DNA from: Paramecium sonneborni | Lineage: Eukaryota; Ciliophora; Oligohymenophorea; Peniculida; Parameciidae | DNA length: 64,000 nt | Direction: 5' to 3' | Assembly (NCBI GenBank): GCA_905182985.1 | Contig: CAJJDN010000066.1 | Coordinates: forward strand, 17,204-81,203 | In this document: in pieces, positions 50,201 through 62,529 of the stretch | Layout: each line of letters begins with the position of its first letter | Numbering within the stretch: position 1 is the first letter of the stretch | Position numbers and translations under genes: made by a program | The notes under the pieces: generated by a model | Database searches by the model: none | Seen by the model: only the letters and a program-made list of their open reading frames with translations | Told to the model about the DNA's origin: nothing

Positions 50201-50741
50201 TAAGAGCCAATCCATTTCAACAATCTCTACAAAAGATAATCTTAAAGAAACATAAAATACATTTATTGTAACAATACACAATAAATATATATTCCAAAAA
50301 ATAATTAATGTATCGTCTGGCTCCAATAAAAAAAATTGCATAATCCTTTTGATGTAATTTCTTCTATAATCTAAATTAATAAAAGTAACTACATTGAAGG
50401 AAGTTCACTTTTTGATCAAATCTGATCATAAAAGATTAAGGTTTGGCTTATGCAAAATGGCCTCTATGTAAATAAAAATTATAATCAGCAGTGTTATCTT
50501 TGAGTAATTTGAAAAATTATCGATTAAGGAGTTTAAAGGAATTGTTAAAGGTTTGTTTAGTAATTGCTTATATAAATTTAAGAACAATTATAATTATATT
50601 AAATCCATTAAGTCTCCAAGTATTATTGAATTAATATTAAGAGAATTAGTGTCTAAATATATTCTGTGTTTATTTGTGAAATTGAGTATCAATTCTCTCT
50701 GAATTTTATTATTCATCATATTATTATAATGAAATGTTCAT
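47287..50741 (-). CDS. voltage-gated K+ channel, EAG/CNG-like
   Basis: ATG 50741 (MNISLQQYDEQQ) to TGA 47287-47289. Introns of 22, 23, 25 and 25 nt leave 1120 codons in frame. After a 150-residue cytoplasmic start come S1 (TLIIFWNIYLLCIVTINVFYV), further membrane segments, S5 (FFILLCAHFSACIWHKLG), the pore with selectivity filter TIGYGD (near 49669-49686) and S6 (FCIIMTLISTATFAYSV). A C-linker and a cyclic-nucleotide-binding fold follow (DKLYILVNGQIDL, LEKLKTPCLVGQLNF, YEAIATKNTKLLAIDR). Then a Cys/His motif (CQICRKSKHFILDC) and a 500-residue Gln/Asn/Ser-rich tail. Paramecium has hundreds of such channels controlling membrane potential of soma and cilia. The nucleotide-binding fold lacks the usual FGE and PRxA residues, so gating by cAMP is doubtful. 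The start lies 28 nt after the stop of the upstream IFT88 gene. Confidence 0.9.
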
Positions 50742-50769
50742 AATTTATATATTAATATTTTATATCATT

Positions 50770-53112
50770 TCAAGGTAAAAAGTTATCTTCTACCCCATCT
50801 TAAAATTATTCATCATCAATATTTTATCTAAGATTGGTTTTAGGAGGTGGTTGTTTATTTCCACGTCTATGAGAATATAATAAATGAAAAATTACCTAGT
50901 ATTATTGGTAAAACTAACAGGATTATCATCTCCTTATGGTAATCTAACTTATTCTTCTTCATTATTAATTAAATTAATATCTTAACCTTAATAACCATCC
51001 ATCATTTCCATTTCTCTTTCTAGTTTTCTTAATTATCCAGCATATTCTTCATATGGTAATCCCATTTCTCTACATAACTAAACAAGAAATCTGAGACCTA
51101 AATTGATTAATAAATATGTAAATTTACATTCAATATTATCAGGATAATCTGAATAGATCTTTTAGTAATTACCTAGAGCCTTTTAAAAGTGCCCCATTCT
51201 TCTATAACAACTTGCAACCATAAGTTTCCATTTAACATCTCTTGGTTAAACTTATGCAGCTCTTTCAAAATATAAACTAGCTTTTTCATAAATTTCTTAT
51301 TTGACATAATAAACTCCTAACCATGATATAGTTTCTATATTTGTAGGTAATATTCTATATGATTCTTAAAAATAATGCAATGCTTATGGTTCATCATCCT
51401 CCTATTTTATTATTTAAATAATAATACTCTAGCAAATAATGAACCTAATCTAGCTAAAATATTGGGGTCATTTGGTACTTTATTTAAAACCTCTAAATAC
51501 CATTTCATAGCTTATTTTGAATTGCCTGTCATTTCATATAATGTAGCCATCTAATATAAAACTTCAGGTATACAAACTATAGTTTAGAGTTTATCTAAAG
51601 CTTATAGAGATTCAATAAACATATTCAATTTTCTATTTACATAAGCCAAGTTATAAAGTGCTTCAATGCAATCTGCTTCAACACCTATAGCTTCTAAATA
51701 TTATTCTTTAGCTCTTAAAAATTCATTCTTTACATAAAGACAATTTCCTCTATTTACTAAAGCTTTAGCATTATATCTATCATATGTTATAGCTATTTCA
51801 GCATATTTTTCAGCTTGCTTATAATCATTTTCTAAAAAATATAAAAATGAAATATTAGTAGCTATTCGTGCCATTATTTACTTATCTTTTTTTTCAAATC
51901 CTTTCAATGTTTCTATTGATTTTTCAATATTCTTTTTCTTCAAAAATGCCATCGCTTTACATATTTCAATTTCTGTTTCAGCTTCAGGAAATGTTGAATT
52001 CTTAAGTTATTCTAAAATCCATTCATACCCTAATATTATATCATCTTCGATTAATGGAGCAATCAATTTAGCAGAAGTAACAATATAATATATAGCTTCT
52101 CTTCTTCTTTCTTTAGTATCCTCTCTTAATTTATCTGTCATTGTTGTCCCTTTATTTTCATTATTCTCTTCTTCGCTCTCTCCAGGAATCTCTATTGTGA
52201 GCAGAGTAACAAAATAATCTTTCATTTTATTCTTATTTCCACTCAAATATAAACAAATCATTAAATTAAATCCTGTTGGAAAATCTGGAGAATTCTTAAG
52301 TATTTATTCATAAGTAGAGATAGCCTCCTTGAATTTCTCTTTCCCAAGTCTTACTTAAGCATGACCAATATTCTTTTATATTTTGAATCTCATCTCTTTT
52401 GAAGTAGCAGGTATCAAATCTAATGCCATTTTATACATTTTTATTGCAGTTGGATATTTCTTTTATTCGAAGTAGATATTACCCATATTCACCCTTAATC
52501 TTCCAGCTTGAGGATATTACTTACATTTTATAATTTCTTGATATTTTGCAAGAGCATCTTAATGAAGACCATTTGTATGTAAAGCACAAGCTTAAGTCAA
52601 GGCTACACAATAACTAAGATCCGTGTTAATTGATTCAGCTAAATTTTAAGCCTCTTTAGATTGTCTTAATTTTTTTTCTTTATTAAATGCTTCTTTAGCT
52701 TTTTCTAAACACTCAGATAAGTTTCCTCTTAATTTAGCCATGGCACTTTATTCTATGAGAGTATTAATTTCTTTTTCAATAGATTTAAATTATTCTTCAG
52801 GATTAGTTTCAAGTTTAGGTTTATTCAAATTAATTTGATTCTGAGTGGAATTGAAAGGGTCTTTCTTTTAACCAAAATTAGCTCCTCTATTAGATGTCAT
52901 AGGTCTAGCTTCTGCTTAAGGTTGTCTTGCAGCTGTTCCAAGTGGTTTACCTCGAGAAGGTTATGGTCCACCTGGTGCAGGTTATTAAGCCTAACCTAAT
53001 AAAAATTATAAATTACTCTAACATTTTCAAAATTATAATTATTGGCAGGCGGTTTACCTTGATTAAAGTTATTACCACTAACTCCGAACGCTCCATATTA
53101 AGATTAATTCAT
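50770..53112 (-). CDS. IFT88: intraflagellar transport protein IFT88
   Basis: ATG 53112 to TGA 50770-50772. Three introns (26, 26, 29 nt) leave 754 codons, close to the usual IFT88 length. The first 120 residues are Gln/Gly/Pro-rich; the rest is a TPR array. Family-specific strings are clear: MRFKIQKNIGHAQVRLG, YYIVTSAKLIAPLIE, GYEWILE, TLKGFEKKDK, AEIAITYDRYNAKALVNRGN, EVLYQMATLYEMTGN, WLGVYYV and VKWKLMVASCYRRMG. IFT88 is a core subunit of the IFT-B train, which carries building material along the ciliary axoneme and is needed to build cilia. It ends in an acidic tail (QDGVEDNFLP). Looks intact; as an essential ciliary gene it marks this part of the window as normal gene space. Confidence 0.95.
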
Positions 53113-53159
53113 TTATATTATTATTTAAATTGATAATTATAAACTATACTGTATTAATG

Positions 53160-55050
53160 TTATAAATATATATAAACTATTATAAGATCAACCTATGTAT
53201 TGTAATTCATCCTATTAGAACAATCTAAATCATCATAAATCAAATTCTAAATCAATATATCTATAAAGTACTATAAATTGCATTATTTATTTAGAGATCA
53301 TCTTCAAACAGATGTTTAATATTATAATCTCTATAGAATTAATTCAGTTGGATCAATTATTCTTTAATTACACATTCTATTACTTACATATATGTACAAT
53401 TAAACAATATTCAAAATCCATCTGATAGAGACTACCTCTAGTTGATAACTCATCTTTTACTACAGACAATTATTGTGGATATACAAATTAACCATTATCA
53501 TTCATGTTATTATAAATTAGTTACATTATATATTCGAGGTATTAAATAAGTAACTAATTCATCATAATTGATATATTGATAAATAGTTCTAAAGTAATTT
53601 ATACAATCTGTTAAAATACTTTATTAATCATATTAGTAATTAAATATATTTGATTTCATTAGGCCTAATTTATAGATATTAAGAATTCTTTTACAGGAAT
53701 TAAATCCTTGAATGAATTCATTTAAAATAAAGCAATCTTAAAATTTTTCATAGTACATTGATATGGTTTTTATAGAATTACTTAATGGAATTCATAGAGA
53801 TAATTAAATGCTAGATTGGTTTCCTTAAGATCATTTTTAAATATTATCCCTCAAATATTAATAAAATCTACTCACCATAAACAGTAGGATTATTATAATA
53901 AAAATAAATCTCCATTCAAATAAGTTGGCAATTCATTGATTGTAAATAAATTCATAAAACCAACAGGAATTATAAAAATGGATGGACAAATATACAAAGT
54001 TTGAATTTTAGGTCAAAATAGATTTTCTTTTATGTAACTACTATTATGATTTCTTACTGTTCTCTAAAATATTTAATTCTTTGATTGATCAAGATATGAG
54101 GATTATTAAATTAGAACCCTAATTATAAATTAATTTTTAAGATATTTTCAATGCTTCCATAAATTTATTACTTCTTAATTGAGGTTTAGGAAATAAATAT
54201 TTAAGAATGCAACAATACTATTTTTAGAATCTTATAAATTAAATAGATATTCTCCATATAGATGTACTCATTATCATCTTTTAAGACATACATCTAAACT
54301 TATTTCAATTTTTTATTAAAATTGTACAAATGAATCTAACAATCAAATGTTAAATTAAATTAATCACTAATAATTAATTCATTCATATCTTATCTTAAAA
54401 GTGTTTCACTTTTCGTTGAAACATCAATCATAAAAAAATATTTTGGAGCCATGGATGGTCTAGCTTATACTCTTTATCATATGATCAAATTGTTAGTTCT
54501 GTTATTTCTATTACATTATCTTAAGTTATCTTTTTAAATCGAATTTCAGTTATTAAATTACAAAGATCGCATTTTACATGATCATAACCATCTACAAATT
54601 TCATAAAAGGATTTAAATAAGCCATACTATTTGTACATTTTATTATTGGATATCCTCCATCATTTACTGATACAAATCTGTCTTATATTGATTATCCATA
54701 AGTTCATCTAATATTATTATATCAACCATTATATTCTCTTTCTAATTATATTCTATACATTCTTACTATTATGTATATTATTTATCTAATCTTCCATACT
54801 TTTTTAATATTTATTATTTACAATTTTTATTTGTAGATTTATTCTAATTATGAAATTTATCTAAAAAATAATGGTATTTCATGAGGATAACACATCAACT
54901 ATTTGTTTTAATCTTATATAAAATAAAAAAAAATATTAAAAACAATTCAATATCACAAGAAATTCCATCATTTAATATAAAATTAACAAATGATTATTGT
55001 TTCACAGATGTTGAACCTAATACCAAGAATCGAATTCTATATAACTAGCA
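53160..55050 (-). pseudogene. decayed Sec24-like COPII coat gene
   Basis: In different minus-strand frames: the zinc-finger region AYLNPFMKFVDG..HVKCDLCNL, the trunk start SMAPKYFFMIDVSTKSETLL, the later trunk pieces FMEALKISQKLI and IPVGFMNLFTINELPTYLNGDLF, and a gelsolin-like end YPQQLSVVKDELSTRGSLYQMD near 53.4-53.5 kb. The order is that of Sec24, the cargo-binding subunit of the COPII coat on the ER. At least three frame changes are not explained by GT..AG introns, and one cysteine of the zinc finger is replaced. I infer a pseudogene; a very intron-rich gene with undetected splice sites is less likely. Confidence 0.65.
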
Positions 55051-55161
55051 GGTAATCTCATCTAGCATACATATATACACCAAAGATATAAAAATCAACC
55101 TTAAAATATAAATGAAATTTATTGGAAATTGATTTTATAAATAAATAATTAACATAATAAA

Positions 55162-55959
55162 ATGAATTTATTAGATTTGATATAAGTTGAAGTAACGTAA
55201 CAAATTATTTAGGTTTCAAATTACTTTCCAAAACTGATTAATAAATTATAAGAATTGGGATAAGAGACTGTTACTATTATTAAGCCAGAAAACTCATTAA
55301 TGCAAATTTAATTCATTTTTACTATTCTAGACGAAGTATTGGGGTATATAATGAATAATATTATTATAGATTGTTAAACAATTTAAATCAATAGTACGCT
55401 TAATTGGAAGAACAATTGTAGAATTACGAAGGATAATGCAGAGATCATATTAGGGTATCGAAGAGAAAATTAACAAATAGACAGAATAGAGATTGAAGCT
55501 TTATTGTGAAAATGTATAAGAGCTATATGATTAACAGATTATTATTGAAAAAGATTATAAACATTAAATCAATGTAACATAATCATTTATATTTATTAGA
55601 ATTAATAAAAAGAAATAGCTCTATTGAAAAAAGAATTAAATGAATCTTAAAATATTAGGAAGGATAAAAACTATCTGGATAATTCTAAACAAACAATTAT
55701 TTTAGAAAATAAATATAGGTCATCCATTTTTTAAAATGGTTTTCAAAATTAAGCATTTGCTATAAAATTAAACCATCGAAAAAATAGATCAATTACTGAA
55801 GCATAAGAAGTTTTAACTAAGTAAAAAATCATATAATTATTAGAACAAAATAATCTATGGATGAAAGACAATATTAATTATCTTTAGATAAGACTTAAGA
55901 ATTAATAACAAATTAAACAAGACCTAAATCTAGAATCAATCCTAATTAGAAGTCAATGA
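55162..55959 (+). CDS. coiled-coil protein
   Basis: ATG 55162 to TGA 55957-55959. Introns of 34 nt (gtattggggt...tatag) and 26 nt (gtaacataat...attag) leave 246 codons in frame. The protein begins MNLLDLIQVEVTQQI and is helical throughout, with long Gln/Glu/Lys runs (YQGIEEKINKQTEQRLKLY, IALLKKELNESQ, KQKIIQLLEQNNLW) that predict a dimeric coiled coil. No domain name can be given; basal-body or cytoskeletal proteins often look like this. It is divergent from the decayed Sec24 gene on its left and convergent with the ACP synthase gene on its right. Confidence 0.7.
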
Positions 55960-56129
55960 CTTTATAACTGACTTCTATTAATAAAGGAAATATAATCAAA
56001 AGATCTTGATTTATACATAATTATTTGAATTAATCATTAATTATATATGCATATTTATTTTTTAATAAAATTTAATATAAAACCATTGTTATAATATAAT
56101 AATTATATTCTTAAACATAATATAAATAA
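55960..56129. other. short spacer between convergent stops
   Basis: 170 bp, AT-rich; shared 3' flanks. Confidence 0.6.
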
Positions 56130-56519
56130 TCATATCAACAAAATAACAAATGCAATAGAATAATTATCTTCATGTGAAATACTAAGTTAGATTTCAAATT
56201 AATTTCCAAAATTTTGTTAGAAATATTCTAAATTAGCATTATGTAAAATAATGCTTGGTTTTTAATGTTATTTACAAATTTCTACTTCTGGAAATACTAA
56301 TTCTTTAAAACTTGAAGCTTTAACAAGAGCTTCTTTTACAGCCCATCTGGAGGCTAGAAATTATTATTACAGTTAAATTGTTGATTTAGATTTGAATTGT
56401 TAAATTTCTTATGGATGAAGTACTTTGAATAAAAATCTTTCTGCATATTATGCTTAGATAATATTTAACATTCTTTAGTTATTTACAATATCAACTCCAA
56501 TACCTTTAATAGTTTTCAT
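56130..56519 (-). CDS. holo-[acyl-carrier-protein] synthase (phosphopantetheinyl transferase)
   Basis: No intron; ATG 56519 to TGA 56130-56132, 129 residues, the usual size of the AcpS type. It transfers 4'-phosphopantetheine from CoA to a serine of acyl carrier protein, making fatty-acid synthesis possible. Motifs: KGIGVDIVNNQRM near the N-terminus (metal-binding Asp), FKVLHPQEI, ASRWAVKEALVKA (catalytic WxxKEA with the second metal ligand) and LSISHEDNYSIAFVIL at the end. No clear targeting peptide is seen before residue 1, so mitochondrial location is open. The bacterial-type AcpS fold is normal in protists, so transfer need not be assumed. Confidence 0.92.
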
Positions 56520-56639
56520 GTTTAATATATAATATTTGATTTTGCAGATGATAATTAATATAATAAATTATATATAATCAATAGTAATTTTTATTTTTTA
56601 TCTCTATTTAGACATGCAAACGCTAAAACTCTACTATTA

Positions 56640-58000
56640 ATGAAATTCTATTTTTATGGTTATTAATATTACAATTAATTTTAATTTAATAAAATTTCAT
56701 TTCCATTAGAGATTTTAGTGATTCAAGGTTTATAAAAATCATCTAATCGAATTTAATCTTTTTAAGAATAATTTGGTTATTATTCTTGAGTTTTAAATTT
56801 GGAATGATCTGAATACATTGTTTTGAAAGAAGAATGTTTCTTTTATATTTCCATAGGTTTATTAGGGAAAGATTTAAATTGGAATTTATTTAGGAAGGAA
56901 TTAAGTTAATAAATGAAAGTATTGATGTCAATATTAATTGAGATAGCATATTAATCATCCATAGATATTCAAAGATTTAATTCATAGAAAATCTTTCGGA
57001 TGAAATATACTTTAAGATTACTTTAATAAAAGTTTTAACTTCATGGGATATTATAGGTGTAAATTAATTGGTTATCCTGATTTAATTTTATAACACAATT
57101 TTTCATTATTTCTACCTCTAAATGTAGCATTCCCACATACGAGTTCATATAATACGATAGCTAAACTCTAAACATCAAGACTAAAATCATATGGTTATTA
57201 TTTATTTAACATGTTATTTATATACTGTTTATTGAATACCATATATTCATATGTACCACAAAATTTCATACATTTCTCTGTTAAACTTTCTGCACTCCAA
57301 TAAAATCACAAATCTTTATTATCCCTTCATTATTCTACAATAGATTCTCTGGCAAATCAATTTATATTTTAAATCTCTATGAATCATTTTATTTTTATGG
57401 AAATAATTTACTCCTAAATAAGTTTAAACTCTTTTTTAATTTATTTAATAAAGATCCATTTTCTAATTTATATTTTATCAATACCTATGTATTCTAAAAT
57501 CAAATATACATTTTCTTTATCTTCAAAATAATTATATAGTTAGAGAATGTTAGAATGAAATTATTTTCTTTGTATTTTTATTACCCTTTATAACATTGTT
57601 ATTGAACAATATTCAAAAACTTACCTTTTGTTCATTTAATAAAATATTATATAAATCTATTACTATTTTTAATAGATTATAATTGTCCATTCCATTTATC
57701 TTTAACCCATAAGATATTCTTATTTAGACCCTATTCTTATAATTTCAAATTCTTCTAGTTTCCTTCTAATTCTTTAAGAATAAACAGTACCATTAAATGA
57801 TCTGACTCTATCAGGTTAATTTTTCTTACTTATCCCTTTATGATCTATTGGTCTTGAAACATAAATATTTTATTATACCAATCAAGATCTCTAAATTTAA
57901 TACTGCAATTTTCGAGCTCGTCCAAAGATGCACATTATTTTTGTTAGTTTTGATCTTTGTTCTATTGTTGGTCGTTTAATATTGAATAGACTAGATTTAT
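56640..58000 (-). pseudogene. decayed Aurora-like protein kinase
   Basis: Minus-strand pieces in several frames follow kinase order: RSFNGTVYS and LEEFEIIRIGS (N-terminus), HSNILQLYNYFEDKENVYLILEY (subdomains IV-V), YFHKNKMIHRDLK, PENLLQNNEGIIKICDF, WSAESLTEKCMKFCGTYEYM (Aurora-type DFGW and CGT..Y), then PYDFSLDVQSLAIVLYELVCGNATF and ISHEVKTFIK. Defects: the glycine loop and the lysine region are garbled, extra bases split HRDLK from PEN, DFG reads DFI, and the APE motif is missing. The gene cannot make an active kinase. Aurora kinases control chromosome segregation; intact paralogues presumably exist elsewhere. Confidence 0.8.
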
Positions 58001-58144
58001 AATTTATTCATATAATAATAATATTGTTTCGTATATTATAAACTTTATATGAATTGTAATGATTTATAATTTATAATCATATATATCTTATTCAAATAAA
58101 TTAATTAAAAAAATGAAATAATTATTTTTTTAAACTTAACAAAA

Positions 58145-59925
58145 TCATAATTGATCTAATTCAAATACAACATCATCTCCAGCTGAAATGAACTTCATAT
58201 TGTTCTTTTCCATCCAACTTTTTACTACTTTTTCAAATTCTTTTTTATTGTTTATTCTTATTTCACACATATTTCTATTTTCACATGCAAAATTATAAAG
58301 AACAACTCTGCATCTAACATTTAATCCTTTTCCATATTCAGGAATTTATTCAAATTGATCTTCAGGATAAAACTAAATATAAATTAATATTATACTTCTA
58401 CACTGTCTTATTTTAATTTAACAATTTAATCTATATTTAAATCTTTCAAATCAATAGATTCTAAAAAATGAATGCAACCATATTAATTTGAAATCTTAAA
58501 ATCTCTTATTCTTGTTAATTAGTTATCAGACATTTCTTATATCATTTAAATATTTGGACTTAAATTATAATTATTACATTTAGGAGCTCTAGGATTGATT
58601 TTATTTATTTCTTATTATTATTCTGTTTTAATTTAAACAATACTAGATTAATTAAAATCATCAATATCTTTTTTGTTATTTTTATTATAAATTTATTTAT
58701 TCAATTTTTATTTATATTATTTTTAATCCTTTTCTTATTTTAATGACATATACCATGGTTTAATTTCTTCTTTTTATTTTGAGTTATTTTTTGATTTAAT
58801 TTTAATTTCTAAAGAAGGATTTTTAAATTTTAAATTAACATTTCCTACACTAAAAGTAACATGATTTTATGATGCATATTCACTAAATGTAGGAAATTTC
58901 ATTTTAAATTCATCTTCAATTTCTCTTAAATGTTCTTATTCATTTTTAATATCAAAATCGACATTCAAATCAACTTATTATTATTAATACATAGGATAAG
59001 CTGGATTATATTAAGTTTATTAATTTAAAGGATTTTAATTAAATCCTCCAGCTGGATTAGTAGTCCAATTTGATTAAATTAAACCTTATTATTATTAATT
59101 AAATAATCCTTAAGTTTATTATTATTGTATTGGTTATTATTATAATAATAATCCTCCTTATTAAGGTGCTGCTCCTAATAATCCTTATTATTATTATTAT
59201 TATTAATTAGTTCCTAATCCTAATAATCCTGTTGTTTATTATTATTATCCTAATCCAAATCCTAATCCTAGTCCTGTTTATTATGTTTATGTATTCTATC
59301 CTAATCCACCTGTTAAACCTCCTCCTAATGTTCCTAATCCTCCAGTTAATCCTGTACCTAAACCAGTACTTAATCCAGTGCCTAATCCTGTTCCTCCTAA
59401 TCCTGTTCCTCCTAATCCAGTTCCTCCTAATCCAGTTCCTAAACCACCTCCAAAAGGAGTTGCTGATGTACCTAAACCTAATCCTGTTTAATTTTATTGT
59501 GTTTATTATTATTATCCTAATCCTGTTCCTAATCCTCCTCCTAATCCTGTACTTAATCCTCCTCCTAATCCTGTTCCTAATCCTAATCCTGTTTATTATT
59601 ATCCAAATAATGATGGTTATGCTGTATTTTACTAACCAAATAATGTTGATTATTATTATTATTATGGTTATTATACACCTCCGAATAAACTTCCTTATGT
59701 ATTTTATTATTAAAATCCACCTTAACCCATTTATTAAGATGGTTATTTTTAATTTCGATAATACTCTACTCTTGTTTCAGCTCGAGAGATTTAAATATTA
59801 TTTTATGTTGTATTAATAGAACAAAGTAGTCCATCAGCATTTTTATTTAATGCAGGATTACCTGGATAAAATCTAGGATGAATTGCTGGTTTATTATTGT
59901 TATTATTCTAGTTTTGAAATAACAT
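58145..59925 (-). CDS. Nup98-type nucleoporin with Gly-Leu-Gly repeats
   Basis: ATG 59925 to TGA 58145-58147. One 23-nt intron (gtataat...atttag, about 58374-58396) leaves 586 codons. The N-terminal 80 residues (HPRFYPGNPAL) are followed by a low-complexity region of about 240 residues with a few FG motifs (SLFGG, TLFGQQ, SLFGQQ) and many GLG/TGLGGG units. After a charged linker, the last 150 residues match the Nup98 autopeptidase domain: RIRDFKISNQYGCIHFLESIDLKDLNIDQIV, VEFYPEDQFEQIPEYGKGLN and VVLYNF. Nup98 lines the nuclear pore channel and binds transport factors. The protein stops at VFELDQL, before the HF/S self-cleavage site, and no Gle2-binding segment is obvious. Ciliates use different Nup98 forms in their two nuclei, so this variant is of interest. 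Confidence 0.85.
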
Positions 59926-60036
59926 TATAATTCAATATTTAAATTATTTAAATATATTATTTATATAATTATTATTAAATCACATCTTTTTTATATATTG
60001 TATATTATTATATATTCTTAATATTTATTTATAAAT
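59926..60036. promoter_or_regulatory. short intergenic region upstream of the nucleoporin gene
   Basis: 111 bp between the Vps52 stop and the nucleoporin ATG, both on the minus strand. Such short spacing is normal in Paramecium, so the promoter of the nucleoporin gene must lie here or in the Vps52 3' end. Confidence 0.5.
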
Positions 60037-62203
60037 TCACATATTATATTTTGTTTATATTGCTTTTATCTCTTTCATTATTGTAGTTACTTAAGTCAAA
60101 TTTGCTATATAAATTGGATGGTTAGTTTTTGCATATTTATAAAATGCATTATAATAAGCCATAAATGTCTATAAAAATTTCTTTAATAAACTTTTTAATA
60201 AATTAGTTCCCTAAAAATGTTTCTCACATTCCAATCTAAAAACATCAACTCTCTTATTCCATGATAAATTAACATCCTATTTATATTTATATATTTTTAC
60301 CTAACTAATATTTTCTATTAATTTTTTATTGTCTACTTAATTAATATTCTAAACCTTTTCTACAACTCTAACCTCTGATAATTAATTAGATTCTAATTCT
60401 GTTTCATCTTTTGCATATTTCTATATAAAATCAACAAGATTTCCAAATAATTCTTTTAAATATATTTCTATTAATTTCTCACTAAATTTATTTGTTTCTT
60501 TTTCTAAAAACAATGTTTCTTCTTAAAATTCTTTTTTTAATGTGCTCATTTATGTTGTATTATATGCAGAAACTATCATTTCATAAACTGATAATGTATA
60601 TGTTATTCTATCTACTTCAATCTCAAATTCTGCTCCACTTCTTTTTATTAAATCAAAATATCTTAATCTTAATTAATTTATTCTACTCACTATCATTTTA
60701 TTATCTTCAAAATATGCATATAATTTATATAATGACAATGTTAAATCTATATATCTCATTACAAAACTTCTAAATCCATAATATTTTTCTAAAGACCTAT
60801 ACAATCTTACATTTGTACTCTAAATACTTTAAATATGTGTATCAAACACTTATTCAAATTTTGGCCATAAAATCATATTTACTTATTCAAAATAAAAATC
60901 TAAAACATGTGAATTTTTAGAATGCATATGTTTTTAAAATCTTTCATTCAATAATATGATTAATAAAAAGGCATAAATATCAAATATACTAACTGTCTAT
61001 TTTAAATGATCTAATAAAAATTAAATAGTATTCTTAAAAACACCACTAAAAATTAATCTATTTTAATCAGCTTTCAAACTAAAAAAGTCTTAACTAAATC
61101 TATCTTCATGCAATACAGTATCAATTAATACTTTATTAATTGTCTTAAAATATTATTCAATTAGAATTTTCTAATTTTTTTAATTTAATTAAGTATGTAA
61201 CAAAGGTTCTTCATCCATAAATTAAAGTATTTATTCTCTATTCATTAATTAAAATATAGATCTATTTTCAATAGTCAATCCAACAACATTTCTTAAATTT
61301 AATTAAGGTCTATAATTTTATTGACTATCAGGTACTATAAGATCATTCCTTAAATAAACATCTATTGTTAATTTATGTATCTCTCCAACATATATTTTCA
61401 TATTACTCAAATATAATTTACTCATCGCATCTGTATAAAGATTACATAATTCTACATATATATCTAAATAATGATCTTTCATAAATTCTGTAAATATCTT
61501 ATACTTAATTAATTCCTACACTTAATATTATTGAATATTTATTTTTGGTTTCTTTAATTGATTCAATTTTTCTATCATAAATTCTCTTACTCTTTTACAT
61601 GCTGTATTTTTTAATTTTATCAATTCTGGTCCTAAATTCTTTACAGCATTTGCATCTGTTAATTCAGTATTTTTTAAATACTCTAATTTTGAACATAAAA
61701 TTCTTATATATTCTACATACTATTCATTTATCTCTTTACTACATATATTATCAATTAAAGATGGATCAAGTACTGCTTAATCTACAAAACTAGATAAAAT
61801 TTATGACAATGCTTTTCTATTTGTTAATGAAGTATTCATTTTAACACTTCTCTCTTATAATTAAGTCATCTCAGATTTTATATCATTCAAATAATCCTTA
61901 AAATTAAGCAATACATTTTCTAACTCTCCTAAAATTCCATCACTTTTTTCAATCTCACTATCCAATTCATACATCTCTTTTTCAACCTTATCTTATTCCC
62001 CATATATTTACTTTTAAATAATCATATGCAGCCTCTTTTTCAATCAATTACATTTCCAATTTTACATTATCACACATATGTCTTAAATCTAATGATTATT
62101 CACCTCCATCCATCATTAAATACTTTCCCATTATATATCTACTTGTTATTGGATCCAAATTATGTTCCAAAAAACTTGATAAATTCTGCTATTATTAAGA
62201 CAT
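60037..62203 (-). CDS. VPS52: Vps52, GARP/EARP tethering complex subunit
   Basis: ATG 62203 (MSQQQQNLSSFLEHNLD) to TGA 60037-60039. One 25-nt intron near 61986-62010 leaves 714 codons, the family length. The N-terminal 150 residues form a coiled coil (EKEMYELDSEIEK, ENVLLNFKDYL). The Vps52 core follows: LGPELIKLKNTACKRVREFMIEKL, KPKINIQ, YKIFTEFM, YTDAMSKLYLSNMKIYVGEIHKL, and later FYFEQVNMILWPKFEQVFDTHIQSI. The end (MAYYNAFYKYAKTNHP) matches the usual C-terminal bundle. Vps52 joins Vps51, Vps53 and Vps54 to tether endosome-derived vesicles at the trans-Golgi. Intact as far as read. Confidence 0.93.
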
Positions 62204-62270
62204 TGTTATTTATATTTTATTTTATTATTCTATAAATATATTAATTAATTACTATTATGTTAATTATAAA

Positions 62271-62470
62271 TCATATTATAATTATTTATTAAGAATTATT
62301 ACCTCCATTTTGATATTCAAATTGATGTATATTATACATTAAGATTTTTATAAATCTATCAATATCTTATTCATTTAATAATAAAAAATAATTATAATGC
62401 AAAAGTAAATACCTTAATTTTAGAATGCTAATCCATCTATCTTCGTTTGTGGAAAATTTTATTTGGAAGC
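62271..62470 (-). pseudogene. possible 3' remnant of a gene
   Basis: The minus strand reads LLLNEQDIDRFIKILMYN, then FEYQNGGNNSQQ, and stops at TGA 62271-62273. Upstream it meets a breakpoint near 62470 where different sequence begins. It looks like the last exon of a lost gene, adjacent to the decayed kinase-tail copy. Weak evidence. Confidence 0.3.
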
Positions 62471-62529
62471 TTGATATAACTATATTTTCAGCTTGGTAAT
62501 AATATCACAGATTAATAAATGTTATTTTT

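Noticed and set aside
59232..59816. 194-residue hydrophobic frame on the plus strand resembling a membrane protein
   Set aside because: It is antisense to the Gln/Gly/Leu repeat part of the Nup98-type gene.
60492..62235. Several hydrophobic plus-strand frames of 64-93 residues
   Set aside because: They are antisense to Vps52, whose full-length frame is intact.
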